A stretch of DNA of 64,000 nt, taken from assembly GCA_963822905.1 (NCBI GenBank), contig CAWGJF010000002.1, positions 1 to 64,000 of the forward strand. The letters are read 5' to 3'. The stretch is from CAWGJF01 sp963822905. GTDB lineage: Bacteria > Bacteroidota > Ignavibacteria > Ignavibacteriales > Ignavibacteriaceae. The notes below the pieces were generated by a model, which saw only the letters and a list, made by a program, of their open reading frames with translations, made no database searches and was not told the origin of the DNA. Position 1 is the stretch's first letter. Each line of letters starts with the position of its first letter. Shown here piece after piece: positions 1-9,164 of the stretch. The position numbers and the translations under genes were made by a program.

Positions 1-1
1 C

Positions 2-505
2 CTCTCGCTGCTGGTGATGGCGATCTTCGCGGTCCTCTACGCGTTCACATTCTCAAGCGGCCGCGTGGTACTGGGCGAGGGCGCGCTCGCGCTGGTGTGG
101 AGCTGGTACAATATCATCGCGCTCTCGCTGCTCTGCGTGATCTGCATCGAGCAGCCACGGCGGCGGCGGGCCGGACGCTTCCTGTCCGGCGAATTGGCCA
201 CCGTCTTCGTTGCCGGCCACCGGCGTGTTTTCGCCATGCGAGACGTGTCGGTCAGTGGCGCCCAGTTCGAGGGGATGCTCGATGCCAACCCCGGCGACAA
301 TGTGCTCGTGCGCTTCGGTGACGCGCAGGTACCCGGGAAGATCGTGCGAGCGACGACGACACGCTTCGCGGTTCGTTTCGAGAACTCGCTGAGAGCGCGT
401 GTTGTGCTCGTGCGGCACATCTTTTCGGCGGTGCAGGACCGGGCGATCCACGAGGTTCGCACGGCGCCAATCCTGGGCGCACTCGTCCGCCGCATCATGC
501 AATAG
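2..505 (+). CDS. Cellulose synthase catalytic subunit, C-terminal fragment with PilZ domain
   Basis: The reading frame is open from the window edge, so only the C-terminal part of a membrane glycosyltransferase is present. Two hydrophobic segments (about residues 1-18 and 26-46) are followed by an Arg-rich stretch and the pattern DVSVSG. Together these match the R-x-x-x-R and D/N-x-S-x-x-G signature of PilZ, the c-di-GMP-binding domain at the end of BcsA. BcsA polymerises UDP-glucose and exports the glucan across the inner membrane. The BcsA assignment is inferred from this TM plus PilZ layout; another PilZ-bearing family 2 glycosyltransferase is possible. The catalytic domain lies upstream of the window. 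Confidence 0.68.
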   Translation, partial: LSLLVMAIFAVLYAFTFSSGRVVLGEGALALVWSWYNIIALSLLCVICIEQPRRRRAGRFLSGELATVFVAGHRRVFAMRDVSVSGAQFEGMLDANPGDNVLVRFGDAQVPGKIVRATTTRFAVRFENSLRARVVLVRHIFSAVQDRAIHEVRTAPILGALVRRIMQ

Positions 506-514
506 GCGAGCCGC

Positions 515-2418
515 CTAATCGGCCTCTGATTCCGCCATTGCCTCTTCCAGCGCGGCGCTGGCGATGAGCCAGTCCTCCTCGGCCTTGGCCAGCTTACGAA
601 CCGCCTCGGCGCGCGATTTGGCGAGGAAGGCGGCCTCGGTCGGATTGCGCGTATAAAGCCCGGAATCGCCAAGCTTTAGATCAAGACGATGAATTTCCTT
701 CTGAAGAGAAGCGATCAAGGCTTCGGTATCCTTGATCTTCTTGCGCAGCGGTGCCGTCTGCTGGCGCCGCCCGGCGGCCTCGCGGCGGCGGTCCTGCGCG
801 GTCGTCGCGGCGGCCGGCTTGCGGCCCCCGCCATTGCCGTTGCTGCCGCCATTGCGGCTGTCGAGCACGTCGCGGCGGTAATCGTCGAGATCGCCGTCAT
901 AGGGCGCGGCCGTGCCGCCGGCGACCAGCCACAGCCGATCGACCGAGGCCTCGATCAGGTGGCGGTCATGGCTGATGAGGATGACGGCGCCGGGAAAATC
1001 GTTGAGCGCCCGGACCAGGGCCTCGCGGCTGTCGATGTCGAGATGGTTGGTCGGCTCGTCGAGGATCATCAGGTTGGCGCCGGAGAAGGTGGCGAGGCCG
1101 AGCAGCAGGCGCGCCTTCTCGCCGCCGGAGAGATCGGCCGCCTTGGTGTCCATCTTGGTGCGCACGAAACCGAGCGCCCCGGTGCGGGCGCGCACCTGGG
1201 CCTCGGTAGCGTCGGGCATCAGGTCGCGGACATGGTCGTAGGGCGACCAGGCGGGCTTCAGCTCGTCGAGCTGGTGCTGGGCGAAATAGGCGACCTCCAG
1301 CCGGTGCAGGCGGCGGAAGCGGCCGCCCATCGGCTCGAGCCCGCCGGCGAGCAGCTTGGCGAAGGTCGACTTGCCGTTGCCGTTGACGCCGACCAGGGCG
1401 ATGCGGTCGTCGTCTCGAGCCGCAGGTTGAGGCCGCGGAGCACCGGCCGGTCCGCCTCATAGCCGACCGACACGTCCTCCATCTGCATGATCGGCGGGGC
1501 GGCGGCCTTGGCCGGCGGGGGAAAGTGGAAGGGCACCACCGTGTCGTCGGCGAGTGCCACGATCGGCTCCATCTTCTCCAGCATCTTCATGCGCGATTGC
1601 GCCTGCTTGGCCTTCGACGCCTTGTCGCGGAAGCGGTCGACGAAGGACTGCAGATGGCGGCGCTGGTCGTCCTGCTTGGCCTTCAGCTTCAGTTGCAGCG
1701 CCTGGCGCTCGCGCCGCTGGCGATCGAAGGAATCGTAGTTGCCGCGATAGAGGGTCAGCTTGCCCTGGTCGAGATGGACGATCGTGTCGACGGCGCGATT
1801 GAGCAGGTCGCGGTCGTGGCTGATGATGATGACGCTGTAGGGATAGTTGGCGACATAGGTCTCCAGCCACAGCGTGCCTTCGAGATCGAGATAGTTGGTC
1901 GGCTCGTCGAGCAGCAGCAGGTCGGGCTGCGTGAACAGCGTCGCGGCCAGCGCCACGCGCATGCGCCAGCCGCCCGAGAACGACGAGCACGGCTCCTTCT
2001 GCGCCGCCTCGTCGAAGCCGAGGCCGGCGAGGATGGTGGCGGCGCGCGCTTCCGCCGAATGGGAATCGATATCGGCCAGCCGCGTGTGGATTTCGGCGAT
2101 GCGGTGCGGGTCGTGCGCGGTCTCGGCCTCGGCAAGCAGCCGCTCGCGCTCGTGGTCGGCGGCCAGCACCACCTCGATCAGGCTTTCCGGTCCGCCCGGC
2201 GCCTCCTGCGCCACCTGGCCGATGCGCGCGTGCCTGGGCAGGCCGACCGAGCCGCTCTCCGGCCCGGTCTCGCCGGAAATCAGGCGGAAGAGGGTGGTCT
2301 TGCCGGCGCCGTTCGGCCCCACCAGGCCGGCCTTGGCGCCGTCCGGCAGCGCCACGGTGGCGTGGTCGATCAGCAGGCGATGGCCGATCCGGTAGGTGAG
2401 GTCGTTGATGTGCAGCAT
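515..2418 (-). CDS. ABC-F family ATPase (Uup/YheS type), one frameshift
   Basis: A soluble tandem-ATPase protein of about 630 residues without membrane segments. The first nucleotide-binding domain has Walker A GPNGAGKTT, signature FSGGWRMRVALA and Walker B LLLLDEPTNYLD. The second has VNGNGKST, LSGGEKARLLL and LMILDEPTNHLD. A charged linker and a C-terminal coiled coil complete the ABC-F plan; these proteins act on the ribosome rather than in transport. The frame breaks near 1411, inside the second Walker A region, where one base is missing. Restoring it joins the two halves perfectly, so I read this as a sequencing error. The start ATG at 2418 gives the standard N-terminus MLHINDLTYR. Confidence 0.9.
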
Positions 2419-2564
2419 GGCCGCGGGTTTGTGCCCGGAAGCGGCCGGCCGGGCAAGGGGCGGGGGCGCCTCTCTGCGAGGGAGCCCCCCGAAGCCGCGC
2501 CATCATCAAGTGCCAGGCCGACAGCTATCGCTGCCACATCGTCAGCTCGCGTCGCTGAGCCGGC

Positions 2565-2948
2565 TCAACCGCAAATGCCGAGGCGCGTGCAGTAATCGTG
2601 CATCGCCTCGGTGATCGTCTGGTCCAGTTCCACGATCCGCTGCTGATAGATCTGCGTCAGGCAGGCGACATCGCCGCCGCAGGTGCCGCGTTGGGCGAGC
2701 CAGGCACGCTGCTCGTCCTGCGCCGCGCCGCGCGCCCCCATGAGCATGGGAAGCTGCATGCGCACGCCGTAGAGGGTGGCCATCGCGACATCGAGTTCGG
2801 ACAGGGTGCGGTTGGCGCAGATCGCCTTCTCGTCGGCTGTCCGCGCCTTGCCGCAATCGAAACTGGCGGCGGCCGCCGGTGTCGCGGCGGCCGTGAACGC
2901 GATCATCGCCGCGGCAAGCAGCCGGCGGCCCTCCGGTGCGAAACCCAT
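2565..2948 (-). CDS. LprI-like secreted protein (DUF1311)
   Basis: 127 residues: an N-terminal signal peptide with an Ala-rich core (residues about 8-27), then a mature domain starting SFDCGKA with the spaced Cys pattern and the ADEKAICAN motif of the lysozyme-inhibitor LprI N-terminal family (DUF1311). Family members are small periplasmic proteins; some are proposed to inhibit lysozyme. Six mature cysteines suggest disulfides. The gene stands alone between the ABC-F gene and a divergent transporter gene. Confidence 0.75.
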   Translation of the reverse strand: MGFAPEGRRLLAAAMIAFTAAATPAAAASFDCGKARTADEKAICANRTLSELDVAMATLYGVRMQLPMLMGARGAAQDEQRAWLAQRGTCGGDVACLTQIYQQRIVELDQTITEAMHDYCTRLGICG

Positions 2949-3144
2949 GTCTCACCTCCTCGCGAGCCGCCCCATCGCTTCGCCGCGGGCGAGGATAGCA
3001 GCGCTCGCGGGTTTGCCGAAGTCCTGCCGAAGAATCTCCGGAATTTCGGCGGACAGGTGCTGTGACCGGATACCTTGGCGAGCCCGCCACATAGGCTAGT
3101 ATCGTCAAAACCCGTCCGGCCGGAAATCTTGTGGAGCAGCAACG

Positions 3145-4164
3145 ATGAGACGCCTCACTCTCTGCCTGTCCCTTGCCTGCCTGGCGATGCTGGCGATCGC
3201 GCCGCATGGCGCGGCGGCCGGTACGCTGGACGACGTCCGCGCCGCCGGCAAGCTCACCTGCGGCGTCAGCGAGGGACTGCCCGGCTTCTCCGACAAGGAT
3301 GCCAACGGTGCCTGGCACGGCTTCGACGTCGATTTCTGCCGGGCGGTCGCCGCTGCCGTGCTCGGCGATCCGGACAAGGTCGATTTCGTGCCGCTTTCCG
3401 CGGCGGCGCGCTTCGATGCGCTGACCGAGCACAAGATCGACCTGCTGTCGCGCAACAGCACCTGGACCATGTCGCGCGACCTCAAGCTCGGCGTCGATTT
3501 CGCCGGCGTCTCCTATTACGACGGCCAGGGCTTCCTCGCCGTGGTTCTCGACGGTTTCACCAGCGCGCTGCAACTCGAAGGCGCGCGCATCTGCGTGATC
3601 GAGGGGACCACGACCCTGACCAACGCCGCCAACTGGTTTGCCGCGCGCAAGATCAAGGTCAGCTTCATGACCTATGCCACGCGCCATGAGGCGCGGGCCG
3701 CCTATGCCGCGCGCGAATGCGACGTGTTCACCGCCGACCGCTCGGCGCTTGCCGCCGAACGCTCGCTGCTGCCCGTGCCCGCCGACCACATCATCCTGCC
3801 CGAGGTGATCTCCAAGGAACCGCTGGGGCCGGTGACCCGCGACGACGACCGCGCCTGGACCGACCTCATACGCTGGACGCTGTTCGGCCTGATCGACGCC
3901 GAGGAGGCCGGCCTGACATCGGCGGGCGTCGACCCGCAGAAATTCGGCGGCGCGGCGCAGCGCCAGCGCGCCATCGACATGGGCAAGCCGGCGGCCGAGG
4001 CGCTTGGTCTCACCGACGACTGGCTGGCAGTGGTCCTGGCCAAGGTCGGCAATTACGGCGAAATCTTCGAGCGCAATCTCGGCGAGGAGAGCCCGCTCGG
4101 CATCCGCCGCGGCATGAACGCGCTGTGGACCGATGGCGGCATCCTCTATGCCCCGCCGATGTGA
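3145..4164 (+). CDS. Amino acid ABC transporter substrate-binding protein (AapJ/BztA type)
   Basis: 339 residues with a clear signal peptide (cleavage near AAAG, about residue 24) and a periplasmic binding protein fold. The segments GKLTCGVSEGLPGFS, GFDVDFCRAVAAAV and NSTWTMSRD are characteristic of the general L-amino-acid binding proteins AapJ/BztA. It would capture amino acids in the periplasm and deliver them to a membrane permease, but no permease or ATPase gene is adjacent, so it is an orphan receptor here. The stop lies 10 bp before the next start, suggesting co-transcription with the L,D-transpeptidase gene. Confidence 0.85.
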   Translation: MRRLTLCLSLACLAMLAIAPHGAAAGTLDDVRAAGKLTCGVSEGLPGFSDKDANGAWHGFDVDFCRAVAAAVLGDPDKVDFVPLSAAARFDALTEHKIDLLSRNSTWTMSRDLKLGVDFAGVSYYDGQGFLAVVLDGFTSALQLEGARICVIEGTTTLTNAANWFAARKIKVSFMTYATRHEARAAYAARECDVFTADRSALAAERSLLPVPADHIILPEVISKEPLGPVTRDDDRAWTDLIRWTLFGLIDAEEAGLTSAGVDPQKFGGAAQRQRAIDMGKPAAEALGLTDDWLAVVLAKVGNYGEIFERNLGEESPLGIRRGMNALWTDGGILYAPPM

Positions 4165-4174
4165 GGCGGCGACC

Positions 4175-5806
4175 ATGAGGCGAGGTCCGATCCTTCTTGC
4201 AGCGGTCGCGCTGCTCGCGCTGCCGTCGTTCACCGCCCCGGCGGCGGCCCGCATGGTGCCGCTCGCCGCCGCCGAACGGGCGGCGGTCACGATCAACGTC
4301 ACCGACCTGTTGGCCAACGAGCCGCGCCTGCCGCTCCCCGTTCGCCAGCGCGCCGAGGCACTGGTCGCCTACTATCAGGAGAACGGCGGGCCGCTGCTGT
4401 GGGTCGGCCGCGAGCGCATGGACGAGATGGTCGCGCGCCTCTACGCGGCGCGCGATGACGGGCTCGACCCGAAGTCCTATCCCGCCGATCAGCTGGCCAA
4501 GCTTGTCGACGCCGTCGGCCACACCGACGCGCGCAGCCGCGCCATCATCGAGCTCTATTTCTCCGCCGCCTTCCTCGAATATGCCTCCGACCTCAGGGTC
4601 GGCCGATTGCTGCCGCACAAGGTCGATCCCAACTTCTTCCTGAAGACCCGGACCATCGATCAGCTCGCGGCACTGAACGAACTCGGGCAGGCCAGGAGCG
4701 TCGATGCCTTCTTCGACGCCTGGCAGCCGCAGGCGCCGGACTACGCGGCGCTGAAACGGACGCTCGCCGATTACCGGGCGATTGCCGATGCCGGCGGCTG
4801 GGCGTCGGTGCCGCTCGGCGATTCGCTGAAACCCGGCATGACCGACGATCGCGTGCCGCTCTTGCGCGCCCGGCTGTTCTTCACCGACGGCGCGCCGCGG
4901 CAGAGCTCCGGCCCGCCCGGTCTCTACGACCAGGGCCTGGTCAACGCGGTGCAATGGTTCCAGAAGCGCCACGGCCTCGAGGACGACGGGATCGTCGGCC
5001 GCAACACCGTTGCCGCGCTCAACGTGCCGGTCGAGGAACGCATCGCCGAGATCACGGTCGCCATGGAGCGCTGGCGGTGGATGCCGGAGGACCTTGGCCG
5101 CGATCATCTGATCGTCAACATCGCCGGCTTCGACCTCAAGCACGTCGACAACGGCAAGGTGGTCGACCGGATGGCGGTGGTGGTCGGCAAGCCCTACAGC
5201 CGCACGCCGGAGTTCAGCGACCGCGTGCGCTATCTGGAATTCAATCCGTACTGGAACGTGCCCTCCGACATCGCCATCAGGGAGGAACTGCCCAAGCTGC
5301 AATCGGACCCGGCGGCACTGGCCGCGTCCGGCTTCGAGGCGGTGCAGGGCGATCGGGTCTACCGGCTCACCGATATCGACTGGAGCCAGTACGGGCCGGG
5401 CAACTTTCCCTTCCTGCTGCGCCAGCGGCCGGGGCCGGCCAATGCGCTCGGGCGGGTGAAATTCATGTTCCCCAACCAGTTCAACGTCTATCTGCACGAC
5501 ACGCCGTCGCACGGCGTGTTTGCCAAGAACAGCCGCGCCTTCAGCCACGGCTGCGTGCGCCTGTCGCGCCCGCTCGACCTGGCGACCGAGGTGCTCTCGG
5601 GCACGTCCGGCTGGGATCGGCAACGCGTCGAAGCCGTGGTCGCCGGCGGCGAGCGAACGATCGTCAACCTCGCCCAGCCGCTGCCGGTCCACATCACCTA
5701 TCTGACCGCCTGGGTCGACGACGGCACGCCCAACTTCCGCAATGACATCTACGAGCAGGATGCCAAGCTGATCAGCGCGCTGGACGGCCGCGCCATGGCG
5801 TGGTGA
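4175..5806 (+). CDS. L,D-transpeptidase, YcbB/LdtD type
   Basis: 543 residues. I chose ATG 4175 because it begins a proper signal peptide (MRRGPILLAAVALLALP), whereas upstream in-frame ATGs do not. A helical N-terminal scaffold leads to a peptidoglycan-binding domain (about 248-285, with VQWFQKRHGLEDDGIVG) and a YkuD catalytic domain with the motif SHGCVRLSRP; Cys460 is the expected nucleophile. The enzyme forms 3-3 crosslinks between peptidoglycan stems in the periplasm, abundant in Rhizobiales. The reading frame is intact. It lies close behind the binding-protein gene and before a cupin gene. Confidence 0.9.
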   Translation: MRRGPILLAAVALLALPSFTAPAAARMVPLAAAERAAVTINVTDLLANEPRLPLPVRQRAEALVAYYQENGGPLLWVGRERMDEMVARLYAARDDGLDPKSYPADQLAKLVDAVGHTDARSRAIIELYFSAAFLEYASDLRVGRLLPHKVDPNFFLKTRTIDQLAALNELGQARSVDAFFDAWQPQAPDYAALKRTLADYRAIADAGGWASVPLGDSLKPGMTDDRVPLLRARLFFTDGAPRQSSGPPGLYDQGLVNAVQWFQKRHGLEDDGIVGRNTVAALNVPVEERIAEITVAMERWRWMPEDLGRDHLIVNIAGFDLKHVDNGKVVDRMAVVVGKPYSRTPEFSDRVRYLEFNPYWNVPSDIAIREELPKLQSDPAALAASGFEAVQGDRVYRLTDIDWSQYGPGNFPFLLRQRPGPANALGRVKFMFPNQFNVYLHDTPSHGVFAKNSRAFSHGCVRLSRPLDLATEVLSGTSGWDRQRVEAVVAGGERTIVNLAQPLPVHITYLTAWVDDGTPNFRNDIYEQDAKLISALDGRAMAW

Positions 5807-5826
5807 AGCGGCAAGGGGAGGGGCCG

Positions 5827-6297
5827 GTGACACAACAAGAACCGATCGACTGGAAGACGCACGGGGTGAAGGTCATCCCCGGCGACCAGCTCGATCCCAA
5901 TACCGCGCAGACGCCGGGCATGGACCGCGCCGCCGCGATCAACCTCGCCCGCGTCGGCGCCCAGAAGATCTGGGCGGGCACGGTGAAGATCCAGCCCAAT
6001 GCCAAGACCGGCGCCCATCACCATGGCGCACTGGAAAGCGTCATCTACGTGGTCAAGGGCAAGGCGCGCATGCGCTGGGGCGATCATCTGGAATATGTCG
6101 CCGAGGCCGGGCCGGGCGACTTCATCTTCGTGCCGCCCTATGTGCCGCATCAGGAGATCAACGCCTCCACCGACGCGCCGCTCGAATGCGTTCTGGTGCG
6201 CTCCGACAACGAGGCGGTGGTGGTCAATCTCGACATCGAGCCGGTGGAGAAGCCGGAAGCGGTCGCCTGGGTCGATCCGATCCACAAGCATTCCTGA
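5827..6297 (+). CDS. Cupin-domain protein
   Basis: 156 residues if translation starts at GTG 5827, which sits 6-7 bp after the strong ribosome site AAGGGGAGG; the ATG at 5800 lies upstream of that site and overlaps the previous gene. A single small beta-barrel is indicated by the metal-binding pattern GAHHHG in cupin motif 1 and by PGDFIFVPPYVPHQE in motif 2. No signal peptide is visible. The substrate cannot be read from the sequence; related one-domain cupins include isomerases and dioxygenases. Confidence 0.82.
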   Translation: MTQQEPIDWKTHGVKVIPGDQLDPNTAQTPGMDRAAAINLARVGAQKIWAGTVKIQPNAKTGAHHHGALESVIYVVKGKARMRWGDHLEYVAEAGPGDFIFVPPYVPHQEINASTDAPLECVLVRSDNEAVVVNLDIEPVEKPEAVAWVDPIHKHS

Positions 6298-6316
6298 CAC
6301 GGAACAAGGAGACACC

Positions 6317-6558
6317 ATGAAATTCGCGTCCTTGCGGCGCTTGCCGCTGCCTGTCTGCTGGCGGCGTCGCCGGCCTTCGCGGCCACGGCCGTGTGCACGG
6401 CGAAGGATTCCGCCGGCAAACGGTGGAGCGAGACGCAGACCGGACTGCTCGATTTTTCCGTGAAGGCGGTCGCCAGCGCGCTGGCCAAGGCCGATTGCCA
6501 GGACCACAGCAAACACCCGGCGACCTGCAAGGTGGTCGGCTGCAAGGTGACGAAGTAG
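6317..6558 (+). CDS. Small secreted protein, frameshifted near the start
   Basis: ATG 6317 follows the ribosome site AAGGAG. The first codons read MKFA and then continue in another frame as a hydrophobic signal peptide (LAALAAACLLAASPAFA) and a mature part of about 55 residues (AVCTAKDSAGKRW to GCKVTK) with four cysteines. The locus is 242 nt, one short of a multiple of three, so a single base appears to be missing near 6328. It is a periplasmic or secreted protein of unknown function, following the cupin gene by 19 bp. Confidence 0.55.
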
Positions 6559-6572
6559 GGGGGCGATGCCGC

Positions 6573-6672
6573 CCTCATCCTGAGGCGGTCGCCGAAGGCG
6601 ACCCTCGAAGGATGGGCGGCTCATGGTTCGAGGCTCCCCGGATCAACTTCGGGGTCGCGCCTCACCATGAGG
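6573..6672. repeat. Rhizobiales intergenic palindromic repeat, copy 1
   Basis: The element opens with CCTCATCCTGAGG and ends with CCTCACCATGAGG. Between them are the conserved pieces CTCGAAGGATGGGCGG and ATGGTTCGAGGC. This composition matches the mosaic palindromic elements scattered between rhizobial genes. A second copy in opposite orientation lies at 20249-20336. It may act as an mRNA-end hairpin for the small secreted protein gene. Confidence 0.75.
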
Positions 6673-6746
6673 CCGCTCTTGTGTGGCTTTGCTGCACTTG
6701 CCTCCCGACCCGCCCGGGCGTATCTGACGCCTCGTTGGAAATCCCG

Positions 6747-6775
6747 GAGCCGCTTTCGGCTCGAGCCAGAAGGAG
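6747..6775 (+). promoter_or_regulatory. Hairpin and ribosome site ahead of a leader peptide
   Basis: A perfect 6-bp stem (GAGCCG / CGGCTC, loop CTTT) at 6747-6762 is followed 7 nt later by AAGGAG at 6770-6775, correctly spaced for ATG 6782. It belongs to the leader of the rsgA transcript; a regulatory role is inferred. Confidence 0.45.
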
Positions 6776-6781
6776 CGTTTT

Positions 6782-6835
6782 ATGTCCAAGGCCATTGTTG
6801 CCCGTCGCCCTGCTGGCGAGGGGATCGCCGCATAA
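6782..6835 (+). CDS. 17-codon leader peptide upstream of rsgA
   Basis: The short frame encodes MSKAIVARRPAGEGIAA and has a better ribosome site than rsgA itself. It ends 142 bp before the rsgA start on the same strand. Its position, strong translation signal and preceding hairpin suggest an upstream ORF or attenuator-like leader. I know of no named family; chance occurrence is possible. Confidence 0.4.
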   Translation: MSKAIVARRPAGEGIAA

Positions 6836-6977
6836 GCGGCTTCGATCCTTCCTGACCTGACGTCGGCCGCGACAGCCGGCGTTCCTCTCGACCAGCCAGG
6901 CCTTCGTTCGCTGCCCTCCGGGCGGCACGTCGATGCTTGCTTCGCGTAGTCGTGCGAAGCCGAAACGGTCGAGACCA

Positions 6978-8030
6978 ATGACCAACATATCTTCCAGACT
7001 GGCCGACTTTGGCTGGTCGCAATTCTTCCAATCGCAATTGGGCGTCGCCGATCTGGCGCGTTCCGTGCCCGCGCGCGTGTTCGCCGTTCACCGCAACGGC
7101 CTCGACGTGGCCGGACCCGATTTCGACGGGCGCGTGCCGCCCGATCTCCGCGCCGAGGATGACGAGGCTCACGCCACCGTGGGCGACTGGCTGCTCGTCG
7201 ATCGCGAGAGCGGCACGGCCGATCGCGTGCTTGCGCGCAAGAGCCTGTTCAAGCGCAAGGCGGCCGGAACCGGTCGACGGGTGCAGCTCATCGCCGCCAA
7301 TGTCGATACGCTGTTCATCGTCACTTCGTGCAATCAGGACTTCAACGTCGCGCGCCTGGAACGCTATCTGGCGCTCGCCCGCGAAGCCGAGGTGACACCG
7401 GTGATCGTGCTCACCAAGGCCGACCTGGCAGAGGACTCGCGGTCGTTCGTCAGCCGCGCGGCGAAGCTCATGCCGGGCCTGCTGGTCGAATGTCTCGACG
7501 CGCGCAATCCGCAAGAGGCCGCCCACCTCAAGCCGTGGTGCGGCACCGGCCAGACGGTGGCGCTGGTGGGCTCGTCCGGCGTCGGCAAGTCGACGCTGAT
7601 CAATACGCTGACCGGCGGCGACATCGCCACCCGGCCGATCCGCGACGACGATGCCCATGGCCGCCACACCACCACCGGCCGCTCGATCCACCGGCTGGCG
7701 GCCGGCGGGCTGCTGATGGACACGCCCGGCATGCGCGAACTGCAACTCGCCGACGCGGCCGACGGCATCGAGGACGTCTTCGCCGATATCGTCGCGCTGG
7801 CGGCTGGATGCCGCTTCGCCGATTGCAGTCACGACAGCGAGCCGGGATGTGCGGTGCGTGCGGCGCTGGAAGACGGCTCGCTCGATCAAGCGCGCTACGC
7901 CCGCTATCGCAAGCTCGCCCGCGAGGACGCGCGCAATTCCGAGGCCCTGCACGAGCGCCATGCGCGCGAACGCCAGTTCGGTCGCATGGTCAAGGACATC
8001 GTCAAGGCGAAGACCGGGCGGGGCCCCTAG
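6978..8030 (+). CDS. rsgA: Small ribosomal subunit biogenesis GTPase RsgA
   Basis: A circularly permuted GTPase of 350 residues that acts late in 30S subunit maturation. An N-terminal OB fold (about 15-85) precedes the G domain with G4 (LTKAD) ahead of G1 (GSSGVGKST) and G3 (DTPGMRE). A C-terminal zinc knuckle with CRFADCSHDSEPGC follows, and the tail is basic. I prefer ATG 6978 (MTNISSRLADFGW) over the in-frame ATG 6933, whose extra residues look like leader sequence. The frame is intact. The gene is preceded by a possible leader peptide and followed by a strong hairpin. Confidence 0.93.
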   Translation: MTNISSRLADFGWSQFFQSQLGVADLARSVPARVFAVHRNGLDVAGPDFDGRVPPDLRAEDDEAHATVGDWLLVDRESGTADRVLARKSLFKRKAAGTGRRVQLIAANVDTLFIVTSCNQDFNVARLERYLALAREAEVTPVIVLTKADLAEDSRSFVSRAAKLMPGLLVECLDARNPQEAAHLKPWCGTGQTVALVGSSGVGKSTLINTLTGGDIATRPIRDDDAHGRHTTTGRSIHRLAAGGLLMDTPGMRELQLADAADGIEDVFADIVALAAGCRFADCSHDSEPGCAVRAALEDGSLDQARYARYRKLAREDARNSEALHERHARERQFGRMVKDIVKAKTGRGP

Positions 8031-8046
8031 GGCCGTCCCGTGCTGA

Positions 8047-8076
8047 CCCCTGCTGCCAACACGGTGGCAGCAGGGG
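8047..8076 (+). terminator. Hairpin after rsgA
   Basis: A perfect 11-bp stem, CCCCTGCTGCC paired with GGCAGCAGGGG around an 8-nt loop, 16 bp after the rsgA stop. There is no U-tract after it, so it may stabilise the mRNA end rather than terminate alone. Confidence 0.6.
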
Positions 8077-8135
8077 TGTGAGAACAACGTCGTCGATGCC
8101 GAAGCAACGTTTCGGCCTTTTGCGTGGAGAGCTTC

Positions 8136-8534
8136 ATGAGATTCGCATCGACCCGTCTCATCGCGGCGGACATCAAGCAGATGGTCGCCTTCTACGAGAT
8201 GGTGACGGGGCTGAAGGCCGAGTGGCTCGCCCCCGTCTTCGCCGAAATCGTGACGCCGGCGGCGACGCTTGCCATCGGCTCCGTCGAGACCGTGGCGCTG
8301 TGGCAGGACGGCAGTGCCGAGCCCGGCGCCAATCGCACCGTCTTCATCGAGTTCCAAGTGGACGACATCGACGCCGACTATGCGCGCCTGAAGGACAAGG
8401 TGCCACTTGTCCACGAACTCAAGACGATGCCCTGGGGCAACAAGACCTTCCAGTTCCGTGACCCGGAGGGTACGGCGGTCTCGCTCTACATGCCCGCTAC
8501 CGAGGAGGCGAGGAAGCGCTTCGCTTCGCGATGA
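8136..8534 (+). CDS. VOC (glyoxalase/bleomycin-resistance) family protein
   Basis: 132 residues from ATG 8136, chosen because MRFASTRLIAADIKQMVAFYE is the standard VOC opening and GGAGAG lies just upstream. The beta-alpha-beta-beta-beta pattern repeats twice: the first half carries FYEMVTGL, the second VDDIDADYARLKD and FRDPEGTAVSLYMP. The C-terminal Glu of DPEG may be a metal ligand. The substrate is unknown. Confidence 0.82.
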   Translation: MRFASTRLIAADIKQMVAFYEMVTGLKAEWLAPVFAEIVTPAATLAIGSVETVALWQDGSAEPGANRTVFIEFQVDDIDADYARLKDKVPLVHELKTMPWGNKTFQFRDPEGTAVSLYMPATEEARKRFASR

Positions 8535-8550
8535 TTTCTGCGGCGGCCGC

Positions 8551-9066
8551 TCAGGCGAGCCCGATCCCCGTCTCGCGCTGGAAGAAGAGGAGGTCGAGCG
8601 GCGGGGCAGCGTCCCTGCCGCCGGCGATGGTGAGCAGCGTGTGCGCCTGACCGCGATGGTGTGTCTGGTGGTTGAAGAGATGCGCCAGGGCCGGGGCCAG
8701 TGGCTGGGTGATGTCGGTCGGATTGGTGATCGTGCGATAGCTGAAGCTGCCGGCAAGGTCGGCTTCGCTCAAGGCCTCGACATAGGCGACGATGCGCTCG
8801 TCCTCGGCCCGGCGCGCCTCGGCCAGCGCCGGCAGATCGTCGAAGAGGATCGCGTCGAGCCGCGTCGGCTGCGGTCCCTCGCCGGTGAAACGGCCCATCC
8901 AGATGCGGTCGGTGACCAGAAGATGGTTGAGCGTGCGATGAAGCGAGCCGAAGAAGGCGCCGCGATCGGCACGATAATCGGCATCGGAGAGCTTCGCCGC
9001 CGCCGCGTAGAGGCGCGCATTCGCCCAGCGGTTATAGGCGGCGAACATCGCGAAATGTGCCTGCAT
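8551..9066 (-). CDS. DinB family protein
   Basis: 171 residues starting at ATG 9066 (MQAHFAMFAAYNRWAN). The four-helix DinB/YfiT bundle is indicated by the N-terminal YNRWAN segment, a central LHRTLNHLLVTDRIW and a late HLFNHQTHHRGQ, whose histidines would form the metal site. Some members are metal-dependent thiol transferases; the activity here is not determined. The open frame continues upstream into the neighbouring gene, but only because that gene is frameshifted. Confidence 0.83.
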   Translation of the reverse strand: MQAHFAMFAAYNRWANARLYAAAAKLSDADYRADRGAFFGSLHRTLNHLLVTDRIWMGRFTGEGPQPTRLDAILFDDLPALAEARRAEDERIVAYVEALSEADLAGSFSYRTITNPTDITQPLAPALAHLFNHQTHHRGQAHTLLTIAGGRDAAPPLDLLFFQRETGIGLA

Positions 9067-9164
9067 GGCTTGACCCCGTCGCGGACCAGAATAGGTCAAG
9101 GATACTGACCGGGCTGCCGTCTGCAAAGGCCACGGCCTGGCGGCCGGTTGCGGCGGTTTTGGCG

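Noticed and set aside
2419..2564. Small plus-strand coding remnant ending at a TGA near 2558
   Set aside because: Only about 18 codons look coding-like, with no start, ribosome site or recognisable family.
2542..4317. Long antisense ORF over the LprI-like and binding-protein genes
   Set aside because: It is Arg/Ala/Gly-rich high-GC shadow sequence; the sense genes have signal peptides and family motifs.
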